A DNA stretch of 22,411 nt, taken from assembly GCA_964483045.1 (NCBI GenBank), contig CAYZZK010000003.1, positions 1 through 22,411 of the forward strand, read 5' to 3'. Below, piece by piece: positions 1 through 7,890 of the stretch. The notes under the pieces are model-generated. The model worked only from the letters and a program-made list of their open reading frames with translations. It ran no database searches and was not told the DNA's origin. The translations under genes were made by a program, and so were the position numbers. Source of the stretch: JBBTYG01 sp964483045 (GTDB taxonomy: Bacteria > Patescibacteriota > Minisyncoccia > UBA6257 > 2-01-FULL-56-20). Within the stretch, counting starts at the first letter, position 1. Each line of letters starts with the position of its first letter.

Positions 1-595
1 ACAGAGCCAACCGCTCTATAAACCATTCGTAAATTATTGGCTACACAACGAACAACTCTTAGTTAACAGCAAAAAAATGGCGAAGTCGGCGAAGAATTTT
101 TCTACGCTTAGAGATCTTGAGAAATTAATTCCGGATGCCGGGATGGCATTTCGCTATTTAATGCTGCAGACGCACTATCGAACACCCCTAAATTTCACTA
201 TTGAGAGTTTAAAGGCGGCACTAGAAGGACTTCGCGGTCTTGCAATTGCGAGTGAGGGAGATTCTGCCCCTTCCTCAAAAGAAGGTGCAGATCAATTCAA
301 TTCGGCACTTAACGATGACTTGAATGCTTCAAAAGCTTTGGCGACAATTTTTGATATAAAGAGGAGTTCAAACTCCCTTACTTTATTAGAAAGCCTTGGT
401 TTGCTTGCTGAAATTCCCTTGGAGTTAAATCCAGACCAGCTTCCGTTGCAAGTAAAGAAGCTTTTGGATGAACGCAAAGAGTACAGAGCTAATAAACAGT
501 TTGTCCAGTCCGACCATTTGAGAAAAGAGATTAATGACTTAGGATATGAGTTGGAAGATACGCCAGACGGACCGAAAATCTGGAAAAAGAATTAG
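1..595 (+). CDS. cysS: Cysteinyl-tRNA synthetase, C-terminal part (5' end outside window)
   Basis: Charges tRNA-Cys with cysteine in the cytoplasm. The frame is open from base 2, so the gene enters from the left; the ATG at 77 is internal. Visible are YWLHNE..LLVN followed by KKMAKSAKNF, the class I KMSKS loop region of CysRS with Ala for the first Ser, then the helical DALR-type domain with NDDLNASKALA (family: DDLNTPKAL). The C-terminus is LRKEINDLGYELEDTPDGP, the usual CysRS ending. The N-terminal HIGH motif and zinc ligands lie outside the window. The stop is five bases before dnaB, on the same strand, so the two are probably co-transcribed. Identification is secure; only the first half is missing. 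Confidence 0.95.
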   Translation, partial: QSQPLYKPFVNYWLHNEQLLVNSKKMAKSAKNFSTLRDLEKLIPDAGMAFRYLMLQTHYRTPLNFTIESLKAALEGLRGLAIASEGDSAPSSKEGADQFNSALNDDLNASKALATIFDIKRSSNSLTLLESLGLLAEIPLELNPDQLPLQVKKLLDERKEYRANKQFVQSDHLRKEINDLGYELEDTPDGPKIWKKN

Positions 596-600
596 TTCGC

Positions 601-1965
601 ATGCCTAAAAAATCTCAATTAAGAATTCCGCCCCAGAATTTGGAGGCGGAGCAAGCGGTAATTGGAAGTTTGCTTATAGATAAAAACGCGATTTTTAGGG
701 TCGCCGACGTTTTGTCGCCGAGAGATTTTTATTCTCCGCAGCACGAAAAAATTTATGAAGCGATCATAGAGCTATACGAAAAACGCCAGCCGATAGACAT
801 ATTGACTCTCACGAACCACCTCAAAGAAAATGAGCGGCTAAAAGATATTGGTGGATCCGGCTATCTTGCGGAGATCACAAATCAGGTGACAACCGCGTCT
901 CACGTCTCCCACTATACCGACATCGTAAAAGAGAAAAAAATTTTACGGGATCTCATACGGGCGTCCGCGGAAATCGCGGAAAGCGTGTTCGAGACGGGCA
1001 TGGAAATTGAGGATCTGCTTGATAATGTCGAGCAAAAAATTCTTTCGATATCGCAGAAATCCTTGCCGCAAAATTTCATGCACGTGAAGGAAGAACTCAA
1101 GAATGCGTACGAGAGGATCGAAAAACTCCATCAGGGCGGCGGGCGCATTCGCGGCGTGCCGACCGGGTTTCCGGAGATCGACAATATCCTCTCCGGCCTT
1201 CAGAAATCCGATCTGGTGATTTTAGGGGCTCGCCCGTCGCTTGGAAAAACCTCGTTGGCGCTCGACATTGCCCGGCACGCGGCAGTGGAAGGCGGCGTGA
1301 CTGTTGGATTTTTTTCCCTCGAAATGTCGCGGGAGCAAGTGATCGATCGCATCGTTGCCGCAGAGTCCCGCGTTCCTCTGTGGAAAATCCTTACGGGGCG
1401 GATTAGCGACGATATCGAGTTCCAGATGATCCAGTCTTCGCTGGATCGGCTTTCCGGCGTACCGATTTTCATAGATGACTCACCGACCTTGAATATCATG
1501 CAAATGCGCTCTATGGCTCGGCGGCTTCAAATTGAGCACGGCCTTGGCCTGCTCGTCGTCGATTACCTGCAACTCGTCCGCCCGCGCACGAATTCGGATA
1601 ATATGGTTCAGCAGGTCACCGAAATATCCCGGGGACTGAAGGCGCTCGCCCGTGAGCTCAAAGTTCCCGTGCTCGCCCTTTCCCAGCTTTCCCGCGCCGT
1701 TGACCAGCGCGACAACAAAATCCCCCGCCTTTCCGATCTGCGGGAATCCGGTTCGATCGAGCAAGACAGCGACGTTGTGATGTTCATCTACCGGAAAGAT
1801 CGGGATTTCCTGGAAACCCCGCCCGAAGAACAAAACATCGCGCAAATAAATATAGCGAAACATCGCAATGGGCCTCTAGGGTCTGTGAGATTGCGATTCG
1901 ATCCCGAACGGGTTTCTTTTGTGAGTCTCGAAAAAAGATACGACCCGGGAGCGGAACCGCAATAA
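601..1965 (+). CDS. dnaB: Replicative DNA helicase DnaB
   Basis: Hexameric 5'-3' helicase that unwinds the replication fork. The 454 residues match the usual length. The N-terminal domain opens with PPQNLEAEQAVIGSLL. The RecA-like motor has Walker A GARPSLGKT (about 209-217), Walker B LLVVDYLQL (about 317-325), the LALSQLSR motif (about 358-365), GSIEQDSDVVMFIYR (about 384-398) and the KHRNGPLG arginine-finger region (about 420). No intein interrupts the P-loop or later motifs. ATG at 601 is the only sensible start because the conserved N-terminus begins directly after it. No Shine-Dalgarno site is visible and cysS ends five bases upstream. recR follows after six bases, giving a cysS-dnaB-recR unit. 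Confidence 0.97.
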   Translation: MPKKSQLRIPPQNLEAEQAVIGSLLIDKNAIFRVADVLSPRDFYSPQHEKIYEAIIELYEKRQPIDILTLTNHLKENERLKDIGGSGYLAEITNQVTTASHVSHYTDIVKEKKILRDLIRASAEIAESVFETGMEIEDLLDNVEQKILSISQKSLPQNFMHVKEELKNAYERIEKLHQGGGRIRGVPTGFPEIDNILSGLQKSDLVILGARPSLGKTSLALDIARHAAVEGGVTVGFFSLEMSREQVIDRIVAAESRVPLWKILTGRISDDIEFQMIQSSLDRLSGVPIFIDDSPTLNIMQMRSMARRLQIEHGLGLLVVDYLQLVRPRTNSDNMVQQVTEISRGLKALARELKVPVLALSQLSRAVDQRDNKIPRLSDLRESGSIEQDSDVVMFIYRKDRDFLETPPEEQNIAQINIAKHRNGPLGSVRLRFDPERVSFVSLEKRYDPGAEPQ

Positions 1966-1971
1966 TCACCC

Positions 1972-2577
1972 ATGATGCGCCTGCCCGAAGCAATCAAAAA
2001 ATTGGCGGAAGAATTGACGGAATTGCCTTCCATCGGCCCGCGGCAGGCGACGCGGCTCGCTTTTTACTTGGCGAGTCGGGGCGCAAATGAAATACGCGGA
2101 TTGGCGAATGCGGTTTCTGATATCAAAAATATAAAAATTTGCAGCCAATGTTTTTTCGTTCATCAGAATTCCGGCGAGCGCTGCGATATCTGCAGTAATC
2201 CGGCCCGCAAACGCGATGTGATTATGATAGTCGAGAAAGAAACGGATCTTATCTCAATTGAGAATACGGGAAAATTTCTCGGACGTTATTTCATAGTAGG
2301 ACCGATCCCGAAAACCGGCGTGTTTGAAGACGTGCAGAAGCTGCGGATTCAAAACTTGAAAAGCTATATCAAAAGGGAATTGGGCGGCAAAGCTGAAGAA
2401 ATAATTTTTGCTTTTAATCCGTCTTCCCTTGGAGATTTTCACGCTTCCCTTTTGTCTCAAGAATTTCAGCCCCTTGCAAAGAAAATCAGCCGGCTTGGCC
2501 GAGGGCTGCCGACGGGCGGTGAAATAGAATTCGCCGACGATGAAACGCTCGGCGGAGCGCTTGAGCATCGCACGTAA
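1972..2577 (+). CDS. recR: Recombination mediator protein RecR
   Basis: RecR helps load RecA at gaps in the RecFOR pathway. The 201 residues match the family length (about 200). In order: a helix-hairpin-helix with LPSIGPRQATRLAFYL (about 18-33), a four-cysteine zinc finger (Cys57, 60, 71, 74), a Toprim start IMIVEKETDL with Glu88, and the C-terminal LPTGGEIEFADDETLGGALEHR typical of RecR. Two Toprim segments differ from the textbook form. The loop usually written GG..SP..G.GP is shortened to VGPIPKTGVFED, and the usual NPTVEGEAT segment reads NPSSLGDFHAS. The start is ATG 1972 or the adjacent ATG 1975. It runs convergently into the gene ending at 2588 with only ten bases between. Confidence 0.93.
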   Translation: MMRLPEAIKKLAEELTELPSIGPRQATRLAFYLASRGANEIRGLANAVSDIKNIKICSQCFFVHQNSGERCDICSNPARKRDVIMIVEKETDLISIENTGKFLGRYFIVGPIPKTGVFEDVQKLRIQNLKSYIKRELGGKAEEIIFAFNPSSLGDFHASLLSQEFQPLAKKISRLGRGLPTGGEIEFADDETLGGALEHRT

Positions 2578-2587
2578 ATTCTATCGG

Positions 2588-4228
2588 CTACGGTTGATCC
2601 AAAGATATTTTTATCCGGCTGGTATTGGAGGGAACGCGGCGCAGCCACATCGGCCAGACGGAAATTTTGGCGTCCGAAAGGCCGGGAAGCTTCGATATTG
2701 CAAACCGCGCTTCTTCAATGGTGTGGCCGGCAAGCTGTAAGCGGAAATCCTCGGGAGAAAAATCGGTCGTCACCGTTCCGCTTGCTGATGCGAAAAATGA
2801 AAGTTTCCCGCCCGCTATGTCCGCTTTGATTACCCGATAGTCAATATTCAGGTTCTGAAGAGTTAACGTCGTATCTCCTGCAATGGCTGTGGATTTCAAA
2901 ATCCCCCGGATATCGGCTTCCCTAAATCCGATCGTTGAAACTTTGGCATCGCTTAACACGCTGAAATTCCCGTTCTCGTCCGTATTCTCATTCACGCTTA
3001 GCTTTGTGATGCTAAAATCTCGGGCGGAGTCGAACTGCTTGAAATCCGACGCGATGTCATTATTCAATTTAAATTCCAAACTTGTTTTTAATATGCCCGT
3101 TGTTTTGTCTTTCGCTTCTTGTATATCTCCCGCCGTCGGAACCGCCTTTTGCCCTATAAGTCCGCCTTTCGTCGGTTTCGTTATTTCGCCATAAAAACCG
3201 CTGTACTTTGGAGAACCCTTGAATCCGGAAACCGTGAGGCGCGGAATCGGCCCCAGATTATAGGCGGAACCGGGAGCATCCGCAACGATGGCCGCTTCAA
3301 TGGATGAAGGGATGATTTTGCCGTCTTGAATTTTCGCCCCGGGGACAAGAGCGCTCTGGCTTAAACGGAATATTTTGCCATCCGGCGTTTCAAAACGAGT
3401 CGACGCAACCAGCTGCTGCGGCGCCGAACTATAAGCGTTATAGATGGTGATGACGCCGGTCGCCCGATCGGAAACACTCTTAACTCCGGAAGCGCGAGCG
3501 GTGTTCACGAAGTTTTGCTCTTCGCTGAAAAGCTGGCCGGGAAGAACATAGCCCGCGGAAGAGGATGTACTTTCTACGGACGTGTCCGCCAAAAACGAAT
3601 GTTCGTAGGCCCACGGTGTTTTTTTAAAATGAATCAGAATGTTTGCGGTTCCGAAAAAGCGATTAACAACCCACACTCCGCCTCCGATAATCAAAATAAA
3701 ACCTATGAGAGCGCATATGAAGAAAAATTTTCGCTTTTTCGATCGCCGGACGTCGCTCCCATCGTCCGTTTCTGCGGCCGATCGGATACGCCGATCCGTC
3801 TCTTTGCGCACATGGAGATTCGGCGCGCTCGCCTCTTCCTGCGCATTCGCATTTCGGGCATTTTCCTCTTCCTCCTTTTGCTTGCGGGACTTCTTGCTTG
3901 TGCGTTTCTCGTTTGAAATAGCCGACTGTTCTGATTTTACCTGGACTATATCGGAAAGCACAGATTTCCGTACTCCTTCAAAAAGCGGGTGAAGCGCCTC
4001 AATATTCAAAGATTTTGCCAGCGCCAAGATTTTCTCGTCAACAGACTCAACGAATATATTTTTTCCTGCCGCTTCCGATTCCCGCTTTATCAAATCGAAA
4101 TTCTTCATTGTCTTTCCGATTCCCGATGCATACGGAACGACAAGAACTATGTCTTCTTCTTCGGTACTGATGATTTTTTCCACCAATTCGGCAACCGACT
4201 CATCGCGCCGAACAAATATTTTTTTCAT
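2588..4228 (-). CDS. Membrane-anchored baseplate J-like protein
   Basis: A 546-residue protein of the kind often annotated as baseplate J/gp47 family in Patescibacteria; its function is not known. Residues 1-100 look like a small alpha/beta domain (DIVLVVPYASGIGKTMKNF..). Residues 100-165 are a highly charged Lys/Glu-rich linker. One membrane helix follows at about 167-190 (FFFICALIGFILIIGGGVWVV) after a basic SKKRK stop signal. The remaining 350 residues are beta-rich and presumably extracytoplasmic, ending in the recurring AGHTIEEARFAISKLPGL..W-P-MWL..VP motif. It is the last gene after prfB-ftsE-ftsX, but has its own extended -10 box at 4276-4281. Family assignment rests on architecture and the C-terminal motif; any link to a phage-like injection structure is speculation. 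Confidence 0.7.
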   Translation of the reverse strand: MKKIFVRRDESVAELVEKIISTEEEDIVLVVPYASGIGKTMKNFDLIKRESEAAGKNIFVESVDEKILALAKSLNIEALHPLFEGVRKSVLSDIVQVKSEQSAISNEKRTSKKSRKQKEEEENARNANAQEEASAPNLHVRKETDRRIRSAAETDDGSDVRRSKKRKFFFICALIGFILIIGGGVWVVNRFFGTANILIHFKKTPWAYEHSFLADTSVESTSSSAGYVLPGQLFSEEQNFVNTARASGVKSVSDRATGVITIYNAYSSAPQQLVASTRFETPDGKIFRLSQSALVPGAKIQDGKIIPSSIEAAIVADAPGSAYNLGPIPRLTVSGFKGSPKYSGFYGEITKPTKGGLIGQKAVPTAGDIQEAKDKTTGILKTSLEFKLNNDIASDFKQFDSARDFSITKLSVNENTDENGNFSVLSDAKVSTIGFREADIRGILKSTAIAGDTTLTLQNLNIDYRVIKADIAGGKLSFFASASGTVTTDFSPEDFRLQLAGHTIEEARFAISKLPGLSDAKISVWPMWLRRVPSNTSRIKISLDQP

Positions 4229-4275
4229 TGAAAATGTTTACAAGCAACCTGCATTCGATCTTCCGTCTCTTGAAA

Positions 4276-4281
4276 ATTATA
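4276..4281 (-). promoter_or_regulatory. Extended -10 promoter for the baseplate J-like gene
   Basis: Read on the minus strand this is TGGTATAAT, a perfect TATAAT with the TGn extension, about 48 bases before the ATG at 4228 and just past the ftsX stop. No convincing -35 box is seen, which is acceptable for an extended -10. It suggests this gene can be transcribed separately from ftsEX. Confidence 0.6.
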
Positions 4282-4297
4282 CCACAAAATAGCAATC

Positions 4298-5212
4298 CTA
4301 ATTCTTCAAGTAGCGCCGCACAGCGAAAAAACTCGAGAGTACGCCGATGCCGACTCCGAACAAGAGCTGGTATAAGAACAATCTTCCTATATCTCCGGTA
4401 AAATACTGGAATATGCTGAACCCCGGTATGAATGCCTGCACATAGGGAGAAGAAAAATAAACGATTGGCGCGATAATGATTATGCTCGCGACAGCGGCCA
4501 GCACGCCCGCAATAATACCCTCTACCACCAGCGGCCCTCTCACCAAAAAATTGGACGCGCCGACGGCCCTCATGATTCCTACTTCATCCCTATTGGAATA
4601 TATTGCAATGCGAATGGTATTAAATACGGCCAGTCCCGCAATCAGGGTAAGAAACAAGGTCGAAACGAGCCCGCCCCGATTGATCGTATTCACGATGGCA
4701 ATCAACCTGTCGATCACCACTTGGTTTTCGGCATAACTTACCCAGCTTATGGAATCTTGGAGATTGGGGGCGTCCAAATATTTCGCGATGGAAGAATACT
4801 GGCTCGGCAGACGGGCTTTGATATTGAGCGACGCCTCCAGAGGATTGGTATTCAGTTCGTTGATTGCCTGGCTTATTTCCGGCTTGTTTTTAAAGGTCTC
4901 CGAATTTTTGAAAATCTCGATTGCCTTGTCCGTCGAAATATACTCCACGCTCTTCACCTCGGGAAGACTTTCCAGAGATTCTTTCACGCGCAAAATTTCG
5001 TCTTCTGGGGTAGTTTTTTTAAAAGAGACCACGATATCCAGCTTATCCTGGATAGAAGCAACGGCGCGATCTGCGGCCACGTCGAAAATGAGAAGGCCCG
5101 TGAACACGAGAAGCGCTAGAACCATAATCGCCACCGTTGCCGTCGACAAAAGTCCGTTGCGCCAGAAATTTTTAAACCCGTAGTGGATAATCCGAGAAAA
5201 GATAGTAAACAT
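4298..5212 (-). CDS. ftsX: Cell division protein FtsX
   Basis: Permease-like partner of FtsE; the FtsEX complex sits at the division septum and activates peptidoglycan hydrolases. The 304 residues have the standard layout: a cytoplasmic N-terminus with FKNFWRNGLLSTATVAIM, a first membrane helix (about 20-45), an extracytoplasmic domain of about 120 residues, and three C-terminal helices including the FtsX signature NTIRIAIYSNRDEVGIMRAVGAS and ending in AVRRYLKN. The ATG at 5212 lies five bases after the ftsE stop, so the pair is co-translated. Neighbouring prfB-ftsE-ftsX order is common in this lineage. Confidence 0.95.
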   Translation of the reverse strand: MFTIFSRIIHYGFKNFWRNGLLSTATVAIMVLALLVFTGLLIFDVAADRAVASIQDKLDIVVSFKKTTPEDEILRVKESLESLPEVKSVEYISTDKAIEIFKNSETFKNKPEISQAINELNTNPLEASLNIKARLPSQYSSIAKYLDAPNLQDSISWVSYAENQVVIDRLIAIVNTINRGGLVSTLFLTLIAGLAVFNTIRIAIYSNRDEVGIMRAVGASNFLVRGPLVVEGIIAGVLAAVASIIIIAPIVYFSSPYVQAFIPGFSIFQYFTGDIGRLFLYQLLFGVGIGVLSSFFAVRRYLKN

Positions 5213-5217
5213 GTAAG

Positions 5218-5898
5218 TTAAACTAAAATATATTTCCCTTTTTCTTCGTCGCGAATTATTCTACCACGATCAATGGTAATTACCCGTTTTTCGAGTTTGT
5301 TAATGATATCTCTATCATGAGTGGCGAGGATCACGGTCGTACCGAGCTCGTTTATTTTCTGGAGGATCTTTAAAATTTCGAACGCGTTCAATGGATCTAG
5401 ATTTCCGGTCGGCTCGTCCGCAATTACCACCTCCGGCCTGTGTATCATCGCCCGCGCGATCGCAACGCGCTGTTTTTCGCCTCCGGAAAGCTCATTCGGA
5501 AAATTTTTGTCTTTGTCGCTAAGACCCACCATGTCCAGAACCTGGGGTACGAGATCCTCAATTTCGCTGTGCGGCCGCCCCGCGACCTCAAGCGCGAACG
5601 CCACGTTTTCATATGCATTCTTGGTCGGTAAGAGCCGAAAATCCTGGAAAATAACTCCAACGTGCCGCCTGAACGCCGGCAATTCGCTGCTTTTGAGCTT
5701 GTTCACTTCGTATTGATTAAAAAAAACCCTTCCTTTCGTCGGCTTTTCTTCTCCGATGAGAAGCTTGATGACGGTTGACTTCCCTGCCCCCGACCTGCCG
5801 GAAAGCGAAACGAATTCCCCTTGCTTGATTTCAAAGCTCACGTCCTCAAGGGCCGTAGAATTTGCATATGTCTTGGTAACGGACTGGAATGTGATCAT
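5218..5898 (-). CDS. ftsE: Cell division ATP-binding protein FtsE
   Basis: ABC-type ATPase that drives FtsX. The 226 residues match the family. Walker A is SGRSGAGKST (about 33-42), the Q-loop is GVIFQDFRLLPTKNAYENVA, the ABC signature is LSGGEKQRVAIARA, Walker B with catalytic Glu is VVIADEPTGNLD, and the H-loop is ILATHDRD. The GNLDP and LLPTKNAYENVAFALEV segments are FtsE-specific rather than generic transporter features. It starts with ATG at 5898, 73 bases downstream of the prfB stop, and ends five bases before ftsX. No clear terminator lies between prfB and ftsE, so read-through is likely. Confidence 0.96.
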   Translation of the reverse strand: MITFQSVTKTYANSTALEDVSFEIKQGEFVSLSGRSGAGKSTVIKLLIGEEKPTKGRVFFNQYEVNKLKSSELPAFRRHVGVIFQDFRLLPTKNAYENVAFALEVAGRPHSEIEDLVPQVLDMVGLSDKDKNFPNELSGGEKQRVAIARAMIHRPEVVIADEPTGNLDPLNAFEILKILQKINELGTTVILATHDRDIINKLEKRVITIDRGRIIRDEEKGKYILV

Positions 5899-5971
5899 TG
5901 CTGTTTTTTATTTCAACTCAAACACTGATTAATAGTAGCGCATCCTCAATATTCGGCAACTCGGGAAATCG

Positions 5972-7001
5972 CTATGATATTTTCTCTATCTCCGCCTCGA
6001 TAAATATATCCAAGTTTCCCTGAAGCACATCGTTTATCCGGGACGTTTCCACTTCCGTGCGATGGTCTTTGACCAGTTGATAGGGATTCAGCACATACGA
6101 ACGTATCTGGTTTCCCCATTCCGGCTTTACTTTCGTTCTCAAGTTTCCCAACTCCTGAATATGGTTCTTTTCCATAAGATGAAATATCTTGGCTTTGAGA
6201 AATTTCAGGGCATGTTCCCTATTTTGCGCCTGCGAGCGCTCGGCTTGCGAGCTTACGGCAATGCCGGTCGGGATATGCGTTATGCGTACCGCGGTTTCCA
6301 CCTTATTTACATTCTGGCCACCGGGGCCGCTCGATCGGTAAAAATCAGTCCTTAAGTCTTTTTCGGGAATCTGTAGTTTGGATTCTTCCATCTGCGGCAA
6401 ATCAGGCACCACTTCTACCAAAGCGAACGCCGTATGGCGAAGCTTCTTGGGCGAAAAAGGAGAAATGCGCACGAGGCGATGGACTCCTGCTTCGTGTTTC
6501 AGATACCCATAAGCAAACTCTCCCTTTATCTCGAACGTTTGCGAACGGTGGTTGTCGTCCAAAACGACCACAGCGTACCCTCGCCGTTTTGCGTAATTTT
6601 CATACATCACGCCGAGCATCCGCGCCCAATCCTCGGCGTCTTCTCCGCCCGCACCGGGATATATTGAAAGCACCGCGGATTGCTTATCGTATTTGCCCGT
6701 GAAAAGCTGCGTGAGTTCAAGTTGTTTAAACGCCCGCTTCACTTCATGAAACTTGTCTTCGGAAAAACGCGTTTTGAGTTCCGCGACTCCGGTTTCAATT
6801 TCTTCGTATTTCTTGACGATATCCTGCAACTTCCCGAAGTTTTTTATTTCTGCATCGGCTTTCTCGCGATTCGCCCAAAAATCGGCGTCTGCCATCCGCG
6901 CCTCAATAGCCGCCATTTCTTTTTTCTTCGCCGTTACGTCAAAGCCGCCCCGCAAGTCGCGGGGCTTCGACTTCCAGCTCTTGTAATTCTTTTATATCCA
7001 T
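5972..7001 (-). CDS. prfB: Peptide chain release factor 2 with programmed +1 frameshift
   Basis: RF2 terminates translation at UGA and UAA. The main frame (about 5972-6940) has the codon-recognition tripeptide SPF (RLVRISPFSPKKLRHTAF) and the catalytic GGQ loop (SSGPGGQNVNKVETAVRI). It lacks an ATG at the expected N-terminus. A 20-codon reading frame starts at ATG 7001 and runs into UGA at 6941-6939 in the context GGGG-CGG-CUU-UGA-C. This is the layout of the classic prfB autoregulatory frameshift. Slipping +1 on CUU continues as GAC and gives a 342-residue protein, slightly shorter than the 365 residues of E. coli RF2. The ATG overlaps the stop of the upstream DUF1653 gene by one base, so initiation is probably coupled. 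A TTG start at 6955 in the main frame is possible but unneeded. Confidence 0.93.
6939..6954 (-). promoter_or_regulatory. prfB programmed +1 frameshift site
   Basis: Minus-strand sequence GCGGGGCGGCTTTGAC: an internal Shine-Dalgarno-like GGGG three bases before CUU, then the UGA stop followed by C. Spacing and bases are the same as in the known bacterial prfB site (AGGGGG-UAU-CUU-UGA-C). Low RF2 would favour the shift and raise RF2 synthesis. Confidence 0.9.
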
Positions 7002-7231
7002 TACTCTTTAATATACACGAACCTCGGGCCTTTGTAACCGTCCCGCTCCACGTGCTCCAAAAACATCGCCTTCGGCCGAACCCACAGATCGTTCTCGCCC
7101 ATCGATGACTTTCCCAGATGCCGATAGACCACCATATCTTCCAATGTCTCGCTGTGATGCGCAATTCCTATCACTTCAATGTTATGTCCTTTAAAATGGC
7201 GATACGTCCCTCCGATTTTTATTTCGCTCAT
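7001..7231 (-). CDS. DUF1653 domain protein
   Basis: A 76-residue protein of the DUF1653 family, function unknown. Recognisable are the start IGGTYRHFKGHNIEVIGIAHHSETLEDMVVY and the WVRPKAMFLEHV segment near the end, which together span nearly the whole known domain. The ATG at 7231 is chosen over the longer open frame to 7405 because the domain begins right there and the extra residues overlap the divergent HD-protein gene. A TATAAT box at 7247-7252 lies 15 bases upstream. Its stop shares one base with the prfB ATG, so it is the first gene of the prfB operon. Confidence 0.88.
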   Translation of the reverse strand: MSEIKIGGTYRHFKGHNIEVIGIAHHSETLEDMVVYRHLGKSSMGENDLWVRPKAMFLEHVERDGYKGPRFVYIKE

Positions 7232-7246
7232 GAATATATTAACGCA

Positions 7247-7252
7247 ATTATA
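7247..7252 (-). promoter_or_regulatory. -10 box for the DUF1653-prfB operon
   Basis: Perfect TATAAT on the minus strand, with TTTCAT 17 bases upstream as a poor -35. It leaves a leader of only about 8 bases before the ATG at 7231. It overlaps the divergent + promoter at 7258-7263, so the two transcripts probably compete. Confidence 0.55.
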
Positions 7253-7257
7253 CCTGA

Positions 7258-7263
7258 TATACT
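7258..7263 (+). promoter_or_regulatory. Extended -10 for the HD-domain gene, probably leaderless
   Basis: TGATATACT: TGn plus TATACT, ending exactly six bases before the ATG at 7270. Transcription would start at or next to the A of the ATG, and no Shine-Dalgarno site is present. The geometry is the same as at dus (18292-18297). Confidence 0.55.
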
Positions 7264-7269
7264 TAAACC

Positions 7270-7863
7270 ATGAAAGAAGAACAGCGAATGGTTGGATTCT
7301 TTTTCGAGGTTGGGACGATGCGAAAACTGATGCGGATGCATCGGCAGATGCTTTTGACCGACGATATGTCCGACAGCATCGCCTCGCACTCATATCGGGT
7401 TTCAATGATCGGCTGGTACCTGGCGAAAAAAGAAAAAGCGGATTTATATAAAACGGTGATGATGTGCCTTTTGCATGACATGGCGGAGGCCAGAACCGGC
7501 GACCATAATTGGGTGCACAAGCGATACGTCAAAGTTTTCGAAGACGAGATACACAAAGAACAATTCGGCGCACTTCCCTTCGGAGACTTTAAAGAATTAA
7601 TAGACGAATACGAAGAACGAAAAAGCAAGGAGGCGATAATCGCGAAAGATGCGGACATGCTCGACCAGCTCCTTCTTCTCCGGGAATACGAATGGCAGGG
7701 AAACAAAGAGGCCTCTCTTTGGCTTCATGACAAGAAAAATAAAGACGGGAAAAAGCGGCTTGCGCGGCTTAAAACTCGTATGGCAAGGAAACTTGGCGAA
7801 ACAATCTACAAAGAAAATCCGTCGGATTGGTGGGCTGCTCTCTGGACACCGAAGAATAGATAA
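7270..7863 (+). CDS. HD-domain phosphohydrolase (YfbR/HDDC2-like)
   Basis: Likely metal-dependent nucleotide phosphohydrolase; YfbR relatives are 5'-deoxynucleotidases acting on dNMPs. In 197 residues the HD ligands are visible: His40 (ASHSYRV), His69-Asp70 in LLHDMAEARTGD, and Asp129 in AKDADMLDQLLLL. The HDMAEARTGD form, with Glu73 after the HD pair, fits the YfbR/HDDC2 subgroup rather than RelA-type or cyclic-di-GMP HD proteins. The C-terminus ends in a Trp-rich SDWWAALW. It stands alone on the + strand between two minus-strand genes and appears to be read from a leaderless promoter. The exact substrate cannot be told from sequence. Confidence 0.8.
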   Translation: MKEEQRMVGFFFEVGTMRKLMRMHRQMLLTDDMSDSIASHSYRVSMIGWYLAKKEKADLYKTVMMCLLHDMAEARTGDHNWVHKRYVKVFEDEIHKEQFGALPFGDFKELIDEYEERKSKEAIIAKDADMLDQLLLLREYEWQGNKEASLWLHDKKNKDGKKRLARLKTRMARKLGETIYKENPSDWWAALWTPKNR

Positions 7864-7890
7864 AATCCTCAACGTGAACTAAAAACGTCT

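Noticed and set aside
1480..1863. Long antisense frames inside dnaB and other genes
   Set aside because: They are shadows of GC-rich coding sequence, without independent signals.
5972..7001. UGA recoded as glycine (as in some CPR groups)
   Set aside because: An RF2 gene with its UGA-dependent frameshift is present, and genes end in UGA without in-frame internal UGA elsewhere.
7001..7405. Longer DUF1653 protein starting at 7405
   Set aside because: The extension overlaps the HD gene and its promoter and adds non-family residues; ATG 7231 has a -10 box.
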